Origin: Paenibacillus sp. 1_12 | GTDB taxonomy: Bacteria; Bacillota; Bacilli; Paenibacillales; NBRC-103111 | DNA length: 64,000 nt | Assembly: GCF_900114475.1 (NCBI RefSeq) | Contig: NZ_FOTE01000008.1 | Span: 1-64,000 of the forward strand | Direction of reading: 5' to 3' | Part shown: positions 35,808-44,388 of the stretch, piece after piece | Layout of the letters: every line of letters begins with the position of its first letter | How positions within the stretch are numbered: position 1 is the stretch's first letter | Position numbers and translations under genes: made by a program | The notes under the pieces: generated by a model | The model's database searches: none | Told to the model about the DNA's origin: nothing | What the model saw: only the letters and a program-made list of their open reading frames with translations

Positions 35808-37364
35808 ATGAGAAAAATTTATATATTCGATACGACGCTAAGAGATGGAGAGCAATCCCCAGGCGTGAACCTGAACGTGCAGGAGAAGCTGGAAATCGCG
35901 CAGCAGCTAGAAAGGCTGGGTGTCGATCGAATTGAAGCTGGATTTCCTGCGGCATCTCCCGGTGACTTGGCGGGTGTGAACGCAGTAGCTCGTGCAATTA
36001 AGAATGCTTCAGTAATCGGTTTAGCTCGTTCCCGTGAGCAGGATATTGATGCCGTGCGTGAGGCACTGAAGGGTGCTCAAGACCCATGTCTGCATTTGTT
36101 TTTGGCTTCCTCTCCTATCCACCGCAAGTATAAGCTGAAGATGAGTAAAGAACAGATGTTGGAAACGGCAGATAAGGCCATCCGTTATGCAAAGAAATAT
36201 TTTGACAAGATCGAATTCTCACCTGAGGATGCAGGCCGTACAGAGCTAGACTTCCTATGTGAGGTTACGGCTATGGCGATTCGTGCAGGTGCAACGGTTG
36301 TCAATATTCCGGACACGGTTGGTTATCTGAATCCGAGTGAGTTCGGCAATATTTTCAAAGTGTTAAAGGAGAATGTGCCGGATATTGAAAAGATTCAATT
36401 GAGTGCACATTGCCATGACGATTTGGGGATGGCTACTGCGAATGCATTAGCAGCTGTACTGAATGGCGCTGATCAAATTGAAGGAACGATCAATGGTATC
36501 GGAGAACGTGCCGGCAATACCTCACTGGAGGAAGTTGCTATGGCACTGGAAACGCGCCAGGATTTCTTTCAAGCGAAAACTTCACTGGTTCTCGGAGAAA
36601 TTGCCCGCACAAGCCGTCTGGTCAGCAAGCTGACGGGTATGGTTGTACCTGGCAATAAAGCGATAGTAGGGGCTAACGCCTTTGCTCATGAATCGGGTAT
36701 TCATCAGGATGGCATGCTTAAGGAAAAGACCACCTACGAGATTATGTCGCCTGAAATGATCGGTCTGAAAGAAAGCACGCTTGTGCTGGGCAAACATTCC
36801 GGCCGTCATGCATTCCGTGAAAAGCTGATTGATATCGGCTATGAGCTGTCGGACGATCAAGTGAATGTCGCGTTTTCTAAATTCAAAGATTTAGCCGACA
36901 AAAAGAAAGAAGTATCAGACGAAGACATCCGTGCATTGATCGAAGAAAAGCTGATCGAAACACCGGAAGTATTCGCTCTGGATAACCTTCAGCTATCTTA
37001 TGGCAATCAATCGGTGCCAACGGCTACTATTCGTGTCACTACCTTGGATGGCGGCGCTGTGGAAGAGGCAGCTGTTGGCAACGGATCAGTTGATGCGATC
37101 TACAAGGCTATTGATAAGGTAACCAAGGAAGAGGTTGAATTGGAAGATTATTCGATCAAATCGGTTACCCAAGGCAAGGATGCACTGGGCGAGGTTCACG
37201 TTCTGATGCGTCAGGGAGATTACTCTGTTCAGGGCCGCGGGGTCAGTACAGATATTCTCGAAGCGAGCGCCCGGGCATATCTTGATGCCATTAACCGATT
37301 GATTGAAAAACGCAAAACGCCTGCCCGCACACGGAACAGCCGTGATAATGTAACCTTGATTTAA
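35808..37364 (+). CDS. leuA: 2-Isopropylmalate synthase
   Basis: First committed step of leucine synthesis, joining acetyl-CoA and 2-oxoisovalerate. At 518 residues it is the long type: an HMGL-like TIM barrel from IFDTTLRDGEQSPGVNLNVQ (the metal-binding DTTLRDGEQ) through HCHDDLGMATANALAAV, a linker with HESGIHQDGMLK, and a C-terminal regulatory domain (~390-500) for leucine feedback. AGGAGGTG precedes the ATG by about 8 bases, as part of a repeated hairpin-RBS element. A terminator follows at 37405; leuB, normally next, lies 18 kb further on. Confidence 0.96.
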   Translation: MRKIYIFDTTLRDGEQSPGVNLNVQEKLEIAQQLERLGVDRIEAGFPAASPGDLAGVNAVARAIKNASVIGLARSREQDIDAVREALKGAQDPCLHLFLASSPIHRKYKLKMSKEQMLETADKAIRYAKKYFDKIEFSPEDAGRTELDFLCEVTAMAIRAGATVVNIPDTVGYLNPSEFGNIFKVLKENVPDIEKIQLSAHCHDDLGMATANALAAVLNGADQIEGTINGIGERAGNTSLEEVAMALETRQDFFQAKTSLVLGEIARTSRLVSKLTGMVVPGNKAIVGANAFAHESGIHQDGMLKEKTTYEIMSPEMIGLKESTLVLGKHSGRHAFREKLIDIGYELSDDQVNVAFSKFKDLADKKKEVSDEDIRALIEEKLIETPEVFALDNLQLSYGNQSVPTATIRVTTLDGGAVEEAAVGNGSVDAIYKAIDKVTKEEVELEDYSIKSVTQGKDALGEVHVLMRQGDYSVQGRGVSTDILEASARAYLDAINRLIEKRKTPARTRNSRDNVTLI

Positions 37365-37404
37365 AGTTCAGTAGGTAATCACTAACAGCAAACAGATCTC
37401 ATAA

Positions 37405-37449
37405 CATTCTGCTGCAGCGCCCTATGGCATGCAGCAGAGTGTTTATTTG
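37405..37449 (+). terminator. Terminator of the ilvBNC-leuA operon
   Basis: CATTCTGCTGCA (37405-37416) pairs with TGCAGCAGAGTG (one G-U), followed by TTTATTTGTT. Confidence 0.78.
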
Positions 37450-37578
37450 TTATACGGCTCAAGTCAGTTATAGCGAGCCCATGGAAATATTTAAAAGCAG
37501 GATTCTTTTTATCATTGCCGAATTGGATGAGTACAGAATGTCGAATCCACATAGATACATTGGAGGAGGAATTGTACC

Positions 37579-39228
37579 TTGCAACCAAAAACGAATCTTT
37601 TTAAATATATGCTGCTGCTTTCCCTGGTTTTGTTCACTACCTGTGCCAGCCTGGCATTTCCCTTACAGCATGCTCATGCTGCCTCATACGGTTATGAGAC
37701 AGCTCCTCAAAATATCGTAGGCGTAACCAAGCCGACGATCACCTTCTATTTTGATACGACCCTGACGGCCATACCCGTGTACACGATGTATTTGAATGGT
37801 GAGCCTGTGGCAGCATCTTATGATAAGGCTAAAGGTACGTTCACTTTCACGCCTGATTATAATTTGAAGCGAGGTACTCAAAAGGTGCGGATGTCGATTG
37901 CTTATACAGGATTTCAGCCCATCGATGTATCATGGACTTTTACGGTCGCAGAGAATGCGATAAGCGACTTTACTGCCGCGGACCCGGAGCAGTTGGACGG
38001 ATTCGCTGCGCTCAATGATTACCGGGTGCTTTATGGATTGCCTACCGTAAAGATGAATGGTCGCTTGAATGCCAGCGCTACAGCGCATGCCAAATATTTA
38101 TATGACAATAAAATTCAGCAAAGCCAAGATAGTATGGACAGTTTACATGAAGAGAACTCGTCCAAAAAAGGCTTTTTTGGTAAAACACCATTGGAGCGCG
38201 GCGCTTACTTTGGTTACACATCTGCTGTAGGTGAAGATGCGGCTTACTATTCCGGTCCCATTAGTCAAGTCATTGATGTTTTATTTGATGCTCCTTACCA
38301 TAGGAATCCGTTTCTGAACCCTTATATTAAAGAGGTGGGGGTTGGCAAGGTAGGCGATTATACGATTATTGAATTTAGTTCAGAGTCGGACACTCCTGAC
38401 GCACTTGTCACATCACCCGCTGCAGGGGATAGGTATGTGCCTACCTCGTTTAATGGTGATGAACAGCCCGATCCATTGCGAATTCATCAGAGCGAGGTAT
38501 ATCCTGTAGGATATCCGATCATGGCACAATATTACGGTTCTGAAGTGAAGAAGGTTAAGCTTCTTGGCGCAGAGCTAGTAGACAGCAATAAAACTCCAGT
38601 TGCTCTGCTGATGAATACACCAGACAACGATAGTGATCTGTCTAACGGAGTCATGGTCCTGCCTCGCCAACCGCTGCAGTCGGATTCGACCTACCATGTG
38701 AAGCTTAATCTTGAAGTGACTCATCGCGATGGCAGCACGAAGACGGAAGTCAAGGAATGGGATTTTACAACGGAGCCTGCCGCTCAAATCGGCAAGAAGA
38801 AGCTGCACCAAAATGCAGCGGAGTACAAGCAGGCATACCTCACACTGAATCCGATTGCGCACACAGCCAGCTTTGGGTTGAATGCCAGCAGCTATAAGGT
38901 TGATGGGATTGACTTTCCGATGAATCTGTCGCCTGTTATCGTGGATGGGTCCTCTTATTTATATATTCGCGATTTGGCTGCAGCTCTAGGGGCCAACGTG
39001 GAGTGGAACGATCAATTACGTGCAGCCGTGTATACGAAGAAGGGTTTGAAAGTCACATTGTATACAACAAAAAACGAGTATGAGCTGAACGGAGCAACCG
39101 GGCAAACAGACACACCGGCAAAACTGATTGGAGAAAGCACAATGGTACCTGTTCGTCTATTGGCAGAGGTATTAGGTGCAAAAGTCGATTATATGGAGGC
39201 AACCCGGACGGTAAAAATCACATACTAG
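37579..39228 (+). CDS. Secreted CAP-domain protein with copper-amine-oxidase-like stalk domain
   Basis: Exported protein of 549 residues. A signal peptide (~1-35, ending AHAAS) is followed by an Ig-like region (~45-120), a CAP/SCP domain (~135-275: LNDYRVLYGLPTVKMNGRLN, ATAHAKYLY, the histidine in DSLHEEN, then EDAAYYSG), a beta-rich stretch, and a C-terminal copper amine oxidase N-like 'stalk' domain (~425-549: IVDGSSYLYIRDLAAALGA, STMVPVRLLAEVLGA), which is common in Paenibacillus exoproteins. It begins with TTG, given by GGAGGAGGA 8 bases upstream. CAP domains outside the cell can bind wall or sterol-like ligands; the role here is unknown. It is the first gene of the block separating leuA from leuB. 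Confidence 0.85.
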   Translation: MQPKTNLFKYMLLLSLVLFTTCASLAFPLQHAHAASYGYETAPQNIVGVTKPTITFYFDTTLTAIPVYTMYLNGEPVAASYDKAKGTFTFTPDYNLKRGTQKVRMSIAYTGFQPIDVSWTFTVAENAISDFTAADPEQLDGFAALNDYRVLYGLPTVKMNGRLNASATAHAKYLYDNKIQQSQDSMDSLHEENSSKKGFFGKTPLERGAYFGYTSAVGEDAAYYSGPISQVIDVLFDAPYHRNPFLNPYIKEVGVGKVGDYTIIEFSSESDTPDALVTSPAAGDRYVPTSFNGDEQPDPLRIHQSEVYPVGYPIMAQYYGSEVKKVKLLGAELVDSNKTPVALLMNTPDNDSDLSNGVMVLPRQPLQSDSTYHVKLNLEVTHRDGSTKTEVKEWDFTTEPAAQIGKKKLHQNAAEYKQAYLTLNPIAHTASFGLNASSYKVDGIDFPMNLSPVIVDGSSYLYIRDLAAALGANVEWNDQLRAAVYTKKGLKVTLYTTKNEYELNGATGQTDTPAKLIGESTMVPVRLLAEVLGAKVDYMEATRTVKITY

Positions 39229-39329
39229 TCCAGGCACCATCCAAATACTCAATCTGCTTGTACGCCCAATCTTAACAATATCCACCTATATACCTTATCT
39301 TAGATCTGTATGAGGGGAGGATGAAATCG

Positions 39330-39452
39330 ATGGGTTTGGTAGCAGGAGCAGGTTGTGGAGTGGGTCCAGTTGTTGGCGGTCTTCGTACGAGCACAGGCGT
39401 GATTTTAGTATTATTCATTTTACAGGTCATCATCACTCGCAGTTGTTTATAG
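39330..39452 (+). CDS. YjcZ-like sporulation micro-protein
   Basis: A 40-residue protein. The body GVGPVVGGLRTSTGVILVLF followed by ILQVIITRSCL matches the STG-hydrophobic pattern of YjcZ-family sporulation proteins of Bacillales, small membrane peptides of unknown function. It has one membrane span (~23-37) and two cysteines. The ATG at 39330 is chosen since GGGGAGG ends 9 bases upstream; an ATG at 39321 directly follows that site. A hairpin terminator stands 17 bp after the stop. Confidence 0.7.
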   Translation: MGLVAGAGCGVGPVVGGLRTSTGVILVLFILQVIITRSCL

Positions 39453-39468
39453 TCCTAATAACGTATGT

Positions 39469-39497
39469 AAAAGCTCCTGGGGATACCGGGGGCTTTT
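39469..39497 (+). terminator. Terminator of the YjcZ-like gene
   Basis: AAAAGCTCCTGG pairs with CCGGGGGCTTTT (two G-U pairs) around a GGATA loop. Confidence 0.8.
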
Positions 39498-39662
39498 CTA
39501 TGTACTTCGCTTATCATCGAAATGCGATTGACGTATTATTCATATGATATTTTGTGTAAAATTAAGGAAAATATAGCATGTTTTCTGAATTTATTCTTGT
39601 ATAATAAAGGGGAGAGGTATGCTTTTTGTTGCAGCTTAACCTTGAAAAATTAAACATAAATT

Positions 39663-39707
39663 CTTTATTTTTATGTCTATACCATACTGCAATGATAAGC
39701 TTAGAAT
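39663..39707 (+). promoter_or_regulatory. Activator-type promoter of the sugar-binding lipoprotein gene
   Basis: The 22-nt block 39663-39684 (CTTTATTTT...TATACCA) is shared at 17 of 22 positions with 44262-44283. It stands 17 bp before a -10-like TAGAAT (39702-39707), where a -35 box would be. It is likely the site of the YesN-type regulator at 43029. The rest of the 39498-39741 gap is AT-rich with a second possible -10, TATAAT, near 39600. Confidence 0.6.
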
Positions 39708-39741
39708 GAAATCAAACTGAATGTAGAGGGAGAGTTGAAGA

Positions 39742-41073
39742 ATGTACAGCACTAAGTATTTAGTTTTGTTTCTGGCGGTATCCCTGACAAGTATGGTTGC
39801 GGCTTGCGGAAACAAATATGATGCTTCTTCAATGGGTCAGGGTTTCGGAACCGATCATAGGTCTGACCAAGGTGTAATTACCCTGTCGCTCCAAACACTT
39901 CAGTCTGAAAAATCTTCCCCTGCTTACATAATTGAAGAAAAAATTGTTAACGATTACATGCAAATCCATCCCAATATTAAAATTGAATTCGATCGTCTGA
40001 ATACGGAGCAGCAAAAAAATAAACTCAAAGCACAAGCTGCCTCCGGTGAAGTCGCCGATATTACGATGGTGAATCCGGGAGCTCAAATGAAGCCGTTTGT
40101 TGACAGCGGGGTATTAGCCCCTTTAGACGACGTATTGGATGGAGAATTAAAAGCCACATTTCAAAGCGGTGTGCTCAGCTACTATACGTTTGACGGAAAA
40201 GTATATGCGCTCCCATATAATTTGAATATCGCCGGTATCTTTTATAATAAAGAAATTTTTGTTAAAGCGGGGTTGAGCTTTCCCAAAACCTTCGAGGATT
40301 TGATCGAGGTCTCCAAGCAGCTCAGGGCAAAAGGGGTCACTCCCATAGCGATTGGTGCAAAAGACCGTTGGACAACTTCTTTTTTGTTTATGAACATACT
40401 CCAACGACTTAACGGCGGTCCCGGTTTTTTGCAGGATGTCATTACTAATAAAAGAAATTTTAATGATCCTGTGTTTGTTCATTCCGTGCAGAAGCTGCAA
40501 AATTTGATTCAGGCTGGTGCGTTTGATGAAGGGGTGACGTCTATCGACTCTAACACAGCCTCCAATTTATTTCGAAGCGGCAGGGCCGCTATGTATTACA
40601 TAGGTACCTGGGAGGTTCCCAAGATAGAAACCTGGCCAGATAAAGAGAAAGTGGGGTTCATGAAATTCCCTACTGTTGAGGGTAAAGGCGATCCGAATGA
40701 CTTCATGATTGCTCCTGGAACAGCATATACGTTATCTGCCAAAAGCAAGAATTTGCAAGAGAGTAAACAATTTTTGAAATATCTAATGATGAATTATCCG
40801 ACAGTTGCTTTCAAGATGAACGCGGCAGTAGGTCTCAGTCAAAAAGTGAAGGGTGACTTTAAAGCAGCTAGCTATTCGCAATTGCAAATCGAAACCTTGA
40901 ATATGTTTAAGGATATTAAAGGTGGAGAAATGAATTTTGACAATGTGATCATTCCAGCTGTTGCTCAAACTCATTTGGATCAATTGCAAAATCTTTTTGT
41001 GCAGCATGTGAAGGCTGAGGAAGTGGCTAAAGAACATCAGATTTCCTGGGAACTCAATACGAAACGAAAATAA
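39742..41073 (+). CDS. Extracellular sugar-binding lipoprotein (family 1 SBP)
   Basis: Lipoprotein of 443 residues with the lipobox MVAAC (Cys22) and the fold of family 1 solute-binding proteins (MalE/UgpB type): IKIEFDRLNTEQQKNKLKAQ, VADITMVNP, GVLAPLDDVLD, YALPYNLNIAGIFYNKEIF and AAMYYIGTWEVP. These bind oligosaccharides outside the cell. No permease or ATPase of the matching class follows. Instead a YesM/YesN-type kinase-regulator pair is next, so it may serve as the ligand-binding part of a sensor. The ATG has GAGGGAGAG upstream. The promoter shares a 22-nt block with the transporter operon at 44389. Confidence 0.9.
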   Translation: MYSTKYLVLFLAVSLTSMVAACGNKYDASSMGQGFGTDHRSDQGVITLSLQTLQSEKSSPAYIIEEKIVNDYMQIHPNIKIEFDRLNTEQQKNKLKAQAASGEVADITMVNPGAQMKPFVDSGVLAPLDDVLDGELKATFQSGVLSYYTFDGKVYALPYNLNIAGIFYNKEIFVKAGLSFPKTFEDLIEVSKQLRAKGVTPIAIGAKDRWTTSFLFMNILQRLNGGPGFLQDVITNKRNFNDPVFVHSVQKLQNLIQAGAFDEGVTSIDSNTASNLFRSGRAAMYYIGTWEVPKIETWPDKEKVGFMKFPTVEGKGDPNDFMIAPGTAYTLSAKSKNLQESKQFLKYLMMNYPTVAFKMNAAVGLSQKVKGDFKAASYSQLQIETLNMFKDIKGGEMNFDNVIIPAVAQTHLDQLQNLFVQHVKAEEVAKEHQISWELNTKRK

Positions 41074-41091
41074 CATAGAGTAGATGTGTTC

Positions 41092-41132
41092 TATGCTTAC
41101 GAAGTAAGTTTTCTACGAAAACTCTTAGGGGG
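41092..41132 (+). repeat. Dispersed hairpin-RBS repeat, copy before the histidine kinase
   Basis: TATGCTTACGAAGTAAG, then AGTTTTC/GAAAACT as a hairpin, then CTTAGGGGG, which acts as ribosome binding site for the kinase TTG at 41140. Confidence 0.7.
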
Positions 41133-41139
41133 CCTCTCA

Positions 41140-43032
41140 TTGAAAAAGTTTCGCTGGAACACCATCAGCGTAAGATTGTTCATTTGGTTCCTCTTTTCTA
41201 CACTATTCCTTGTTCTGTTATTAACTAGCATATTTTATACATACAGCACCAATCAAATGAGTCTGAGAATTGCTGAAATTGCAAGGAAAAATGTATCTCA
41301 AGCTGCTGATACGTTTAATTTGCTGGCACAAGGTTATAACAGTTTGACCAAATCGATTACAGCCAGCTCCGACGTGCAGAGGGTTCTTACAGAAGACGAA
41401 ACGACGCCAGCTCTGCAGCTCATCAACAGCCGAACGATTATTAATGTACTGGAGGCTGCATTTTACAGCAGGAATGATCTGGTTGGCATTCATATCATCA
41501 CTAATTCTGGTAAAGTGTATAGCTACGAAGCGGCAACCCATCCCTACGAGTCTAATTTCGTAGAAAGCGCATGGTACGATGAAATCCGCCATTCTCAAGG
41601 AGAGATGTTATGGTTTGGCATGAAAAAACCAACATTAACCATACAAGAGCAGCCGGTCTTTTCATTCGGTAGACTTATATACGATCTATATTCGCGTGAG
41701 CCTATCGGCGTGCTGCTTATTGAAGCAAGTCCCCGACCTATACTCTCGACTTTAAGCAATTTGCATATGGGGGCGGGTAGTTTAGCCTTTATCATGACAT
41801 TACGTGATCCGCGATACCAGGAAGTCCCTAATAGGAACGAAATATTGGCTGAAACGGGAGAAACCGATCATGGGCTATCTCCGGAAATGGATCGTTTGTT
41901 AGTTGACAGACAAGCAGCTCGCTTCACTCCTCAGACCGAAACAGACCATTTGATCGTCATGGAGGATCAGCCCAACTTGAAATGGTCGATCGGCAGTGTC
42001 ACACCCAAATCGAATTTTCAGGTACAGCTGCAAGAAGCGAATCGTTATTTCCTAATCGTTCTCTGTCTTTTGCTACTGGCCGCCGTCATACTGGCGACTA
42101 TTATGTCACGATCCATTTCAGCTCCTATTATTCGGCTGGTTCGTGAAATGAAGGCTCTAGAACGTGGGAATTTAAATACGATTGTCGAAATACGCTCCTT
42201 TGAAGAAATGAATTATTTAGTGTCGAACTTTAACCAAATGGTTAGCAGGATCAGACAGCTCGTTGATAGAGTGCGTATTGTGACAGCAAGCGAAAAAAAT
42301 GCTCAGCTCTATGCACTTCAATCACAGGTAAACCCTCATTTTTTATATAACACATTGGATATGATTTATTGGGAACTGGATGACACGAAAAATGATAAAT
42401 TAGGGGATGTCATTTTTGCGCTTTCGAAAATGTTTCGCTACAGCAGCGAATGGCATCACTCTGACGTTACCTTGCAAGAAGAATTGGATCAAACCCATCA
42501 TTATTTACATATCATTCAAGCCCGCTCGGGAGGACGTTTGCAAATTCACCTGGATATACCTGACGAGTGGCTGCATGTTCAGATTCCCAAAATGACGCTC
42601 CAGCCGCTGATTGAAAATGCCGTCGTTCATGGCCTTTCAAAATTAGATCGATCTGGGTTTATTTGCGTGCATATGGAAATCAGCGAGCAGGATTTATTCA
42701 TACGAATTCAAGACAATGGAAGCGGGATACCCAATCCCAAGCTCATTGATTTGCAAAAAACACTTGAGAAAGTAATGCTGCTTGAGATGCATCACTTTGA
42801 GGAGGAAGAGAAAAATTATCGGATTATGGAGCAAACAAATCCGGTCGGAGCGGCCAGCGCGGGAATCGGTTTGGTGAATGTGCATCGTAGGCTTGTGCTA
42901 AAATTCGGAGCCTCATACGGTCTGCAAATTGCAAGCGAACAGGGCAGCGGGACGACCATTACTATTGCGCTCCCTAAATGTAAGTCAGTGTCGATGGTTA
43001 ATGATCCTATTAGAAGCGGAGGTGCGTTATGA
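41140..43032 (+). CDS. YesM-type sensor histidine kinase
   Basis: Membrane sensor kinase of ~630 residues. A first span (~10-32), an outer sensing domain of ~255 residues, a second span (FLIVLCLLLLAAVILATIMS) and a HAMP linker lead to a His_kinase (LytS/YesM-type) domain. The phospho-accepting His is in VNPHFLYNTLDMIYWE, the N-box in LQPLIENAVVHGL, and G-boxes in DNGSGIPNP and GIGLVNVHRRL. The start is taken as the TTG at 41140, 7 bases after AGGGGG; the frame extends to a GTG at 41086 within a repeated hairpin element. The stop overlaps the regulator by 4 bp. It probably reads sugar binding through the lipoprotein encoded just upstream. Confidence 0.9.
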   Translation: MKKFRWNTISVRLFIWFLFSTLFLVLLLTSIFYTYSTNQMSLRIAEIARKNVSQAADTFNLLAQGYNSLTKSITASSDVQRVLTEDETTPALQLINSRTIINVLEAAFYSRNDLVGIHIITNSGKVYSYEAATHPYESNFVESAWYDEIRHSQGEMLWFGMKKPTLTIQEQPVFSFGRLIYDLYSREPIGVLLIEASPRPILSTLSNLHMGAGSLAFIMTLRDPRYQEVPNRNEILAETGETDHGLSPEMDRLLVDRQAARFTPQTETDHLIVMEDQPNLKWSIGSVTPKSNFQVQLQEANRYFLIVLCLLLLAAVILATIMSRSISAPIIRLVREMKALERGNLNTIVEIRSFEEMNYLVSNFNQMVSRIRQLVDRVRIVTASEKNAQLYALQSQVNPHFLYNTLDMIYWELDDTKNDKLGDVIFALSKMFRYSSEWHHSDVTLQEELDQTHHYLHIIQARSGGRLQIHLDIPDEWLHVQIPKMTLQPLIENAVVHGLSKLDRSGFICVHMEISEQDLFIRIQDNGSGIPNPKLIDLQKTLEKVMLLEMHHFEEEEKNYRIMEQTNPVGAASAGIGLVNVHRRLVLKFGASYGLQIASEQGSGTTITIALPKCKSVSMVNDPIRSGGAL

Positions 43033-44195
43033 ATATTCTTGTTGTGGATGATGAAAGGTCGATTCGTGAAGGTTTTAAGAGGACACTCGATAAGGCATAT
43101 CCTCATATGAACATTATGACTGCAGAATCCTGTCAGGAAGCGATTATTACACTTCTGAGCGAACGGATTCATATCCTGCTGCTTGATATTATGATGCCTG
43201 CTATGGATGGGCTGGAGCTGTTGGCTGCCCTGCGAGAATCGCACCTAGGCACCAAAGTGGTGATTATTTCGGCCCATTCCAAGTTCGCCTATGCACAAGA
43301 AGCACTACGCTTAGGGGTTAAGGATTATGTGGTAAAGCCGGTAGGCAAGGAACCGTTGATCAAGATCATTTCTATGCTGGAAAACGAATGGATAGAAGAA
43401 ATGAGAGATTTATCGGAAAAGGATTTGATTCATTTAAATTTAAATTATTTGAGAGAGGCTGTCTTTCGCCGTTGGGTGCGGGGACTGGATATCGGCAGAT
43501 TTGACGTATCGCGCTTTGTTGAAAGCTATCCTCAATTTCATCTCGTATTTGTGCAATTGGAAACGAATCAGGATGTGTCCTTAAAGCATTTTGTAATCGA
43601 AAATGTATTATCCGAGTGGTTTGAGATGAATGGTAACGGATTTATCGTGAGCCTGGAAGGGAATATCCTGGTGGGTGTCGTGACACTTCGGGAGGATGCT
43701 GGAATCCGCGCGTTTGAAGAGGGAGCAAGAACTCATCTTGACCAATGCTTAAAGGTTCCGTATCAGATGGTTGTTAGTCGGTTATTGACGGATTTCCACA
43801 CCATTCCCGACGAAATTAAAAATTTACAGTTAACCGGATTCTCCGCCTTGAAAAAGGATGCGTCAGCGAGCAAAAACGATGAAACTGTCAATATAGCTCT
43901 TCAATACATTCGAGGGCACTTTCAGGACACTTTGTCACTTGAAAAAGTCGCATCCATTGTGTATTTAAATCCGATTTATTTTAGCCAACTGTTCAAGCAA
44001 AAGATAGGAATCGGCTATAAGGATTATGTGACACAGCTTCGAATGGAAAGAGCCAAGGAGCTTCTTGCTAATCGGGGTCTAAGAGTCACGGATGTCGCTA
44101 AACTCGTAGGCTACGACGATCTGCGACATTTTACACAAGTATTCCGCAAAAATTATCAGTGTTCGCCAACTGAATATCGAGGTGGACTCACATAA
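43029..44195 (+). CDS. YesN-type response regulator with AraC DNA-binding domain
   Basis: Partner of the kinase at 41140. The N-terminal receiver (1-~120) has VVDDERSIREGF, the phosphorylated Asp53 in LLLDIMMPAMDG and the Lys of YVVKPVG. The middle ~140 residues are a poorly conserved linker domain. The C-terminal ~100 residues are an AraC double helix-turn-helix (LSLEKVASIVYLNPIYFSQL, and RVTDVAKLVGYDDLRHFTQV). At 388 residues it is shorter than many YesN proteins. GGAGGTG precedes the ATG. The shared 22-nt element before 39742 and 44389 is the best candidate for its binding site. Confidence 0.92.
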   Translation: MNILVVDDERSIREGFKRTLDKAYPHMNIMTAESCQEAIITLLSERIHILLLDIMMPAMDGLELLAALRESHLGTKVVIISAHSKFAYAQEALRLGVKDYVVKPVGKEPLIKIISMLENEWIEEMRDLSEKDLIHLNLNYLREAVFRRWVRGLDIGRFDVSRFVESYPQFHLVFVQLETNQDVSLKHFVIENVLSEWFEMNGNGFIVSLEGNILVGVVTLREDAGIRAFEEGARTHLDQCLKVPYQMVVSRLLTDFHTIPDEIKNLQLTGFSALKKDASASKNDETVNIALQYIRGHFQDTLSLEKVASIVYLNPIYFSQLFKQKIGIGYKDYVTQLRMERAKELLANRGLRVTDVAKLVGYDDLRHFTQVFRKNYQCSPTEYRGGLT

Positions 44196-44261
44196 GGGGA
44201 AATTTCAGGTCAAGCCCGTTCAAAGCAACGAGAAATAACATTGAAAAAACAAACCAAACTC

Positions 44262-44305
44262 CTTTATTTTGTGTCCTATACCAAGCTGGAGGGTTCCCTT
44301 ACAAT
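44262..44305 (+). promoter_or_regulatory. Activator-type promoter of the peptide-class transporter operon
   Basis: The 22-nt block 44262-44283, matching 39663-39684 at 17 positions, ends 16 bp before TACAAT (44300-44305). There is no -35 box, so an activator such as the YesN-type protein is probably required. Confidence 0.6.
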
Positions 44306-44349
44306 AACAATGAAGGTGTTAATATGGTATTTACAATCTTATTTGTAAA

Positions 44350-44364
44350 TAATAGCGCTTTCAA
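44350..44364. promoter_or_regulatory. CcpA cre-like site before the transporter operon
   Basis: TAATAGCGCTTTCAA; its reverse complement TTGAAAGCGCTATTA fits the cre consensus WTGNAANCGNWNNCW at all but one position. It lies between the promoter and the start codon at 44389, so CcpA binding would block elongation when preferred sugars are present. Confidence 0.65.
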
Positions 44365-44388
44365 AAATTAAGTGCGGAGGGGAAATCA

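Noticed and set aside
41086-41139. GTG start of the histidine kinase
   Set aside because: The segment is the dispersed hairpin repeat; the TTG at 41140 directly follows its ribosome binding site. It cannot be fully excluded without N-terminal data.
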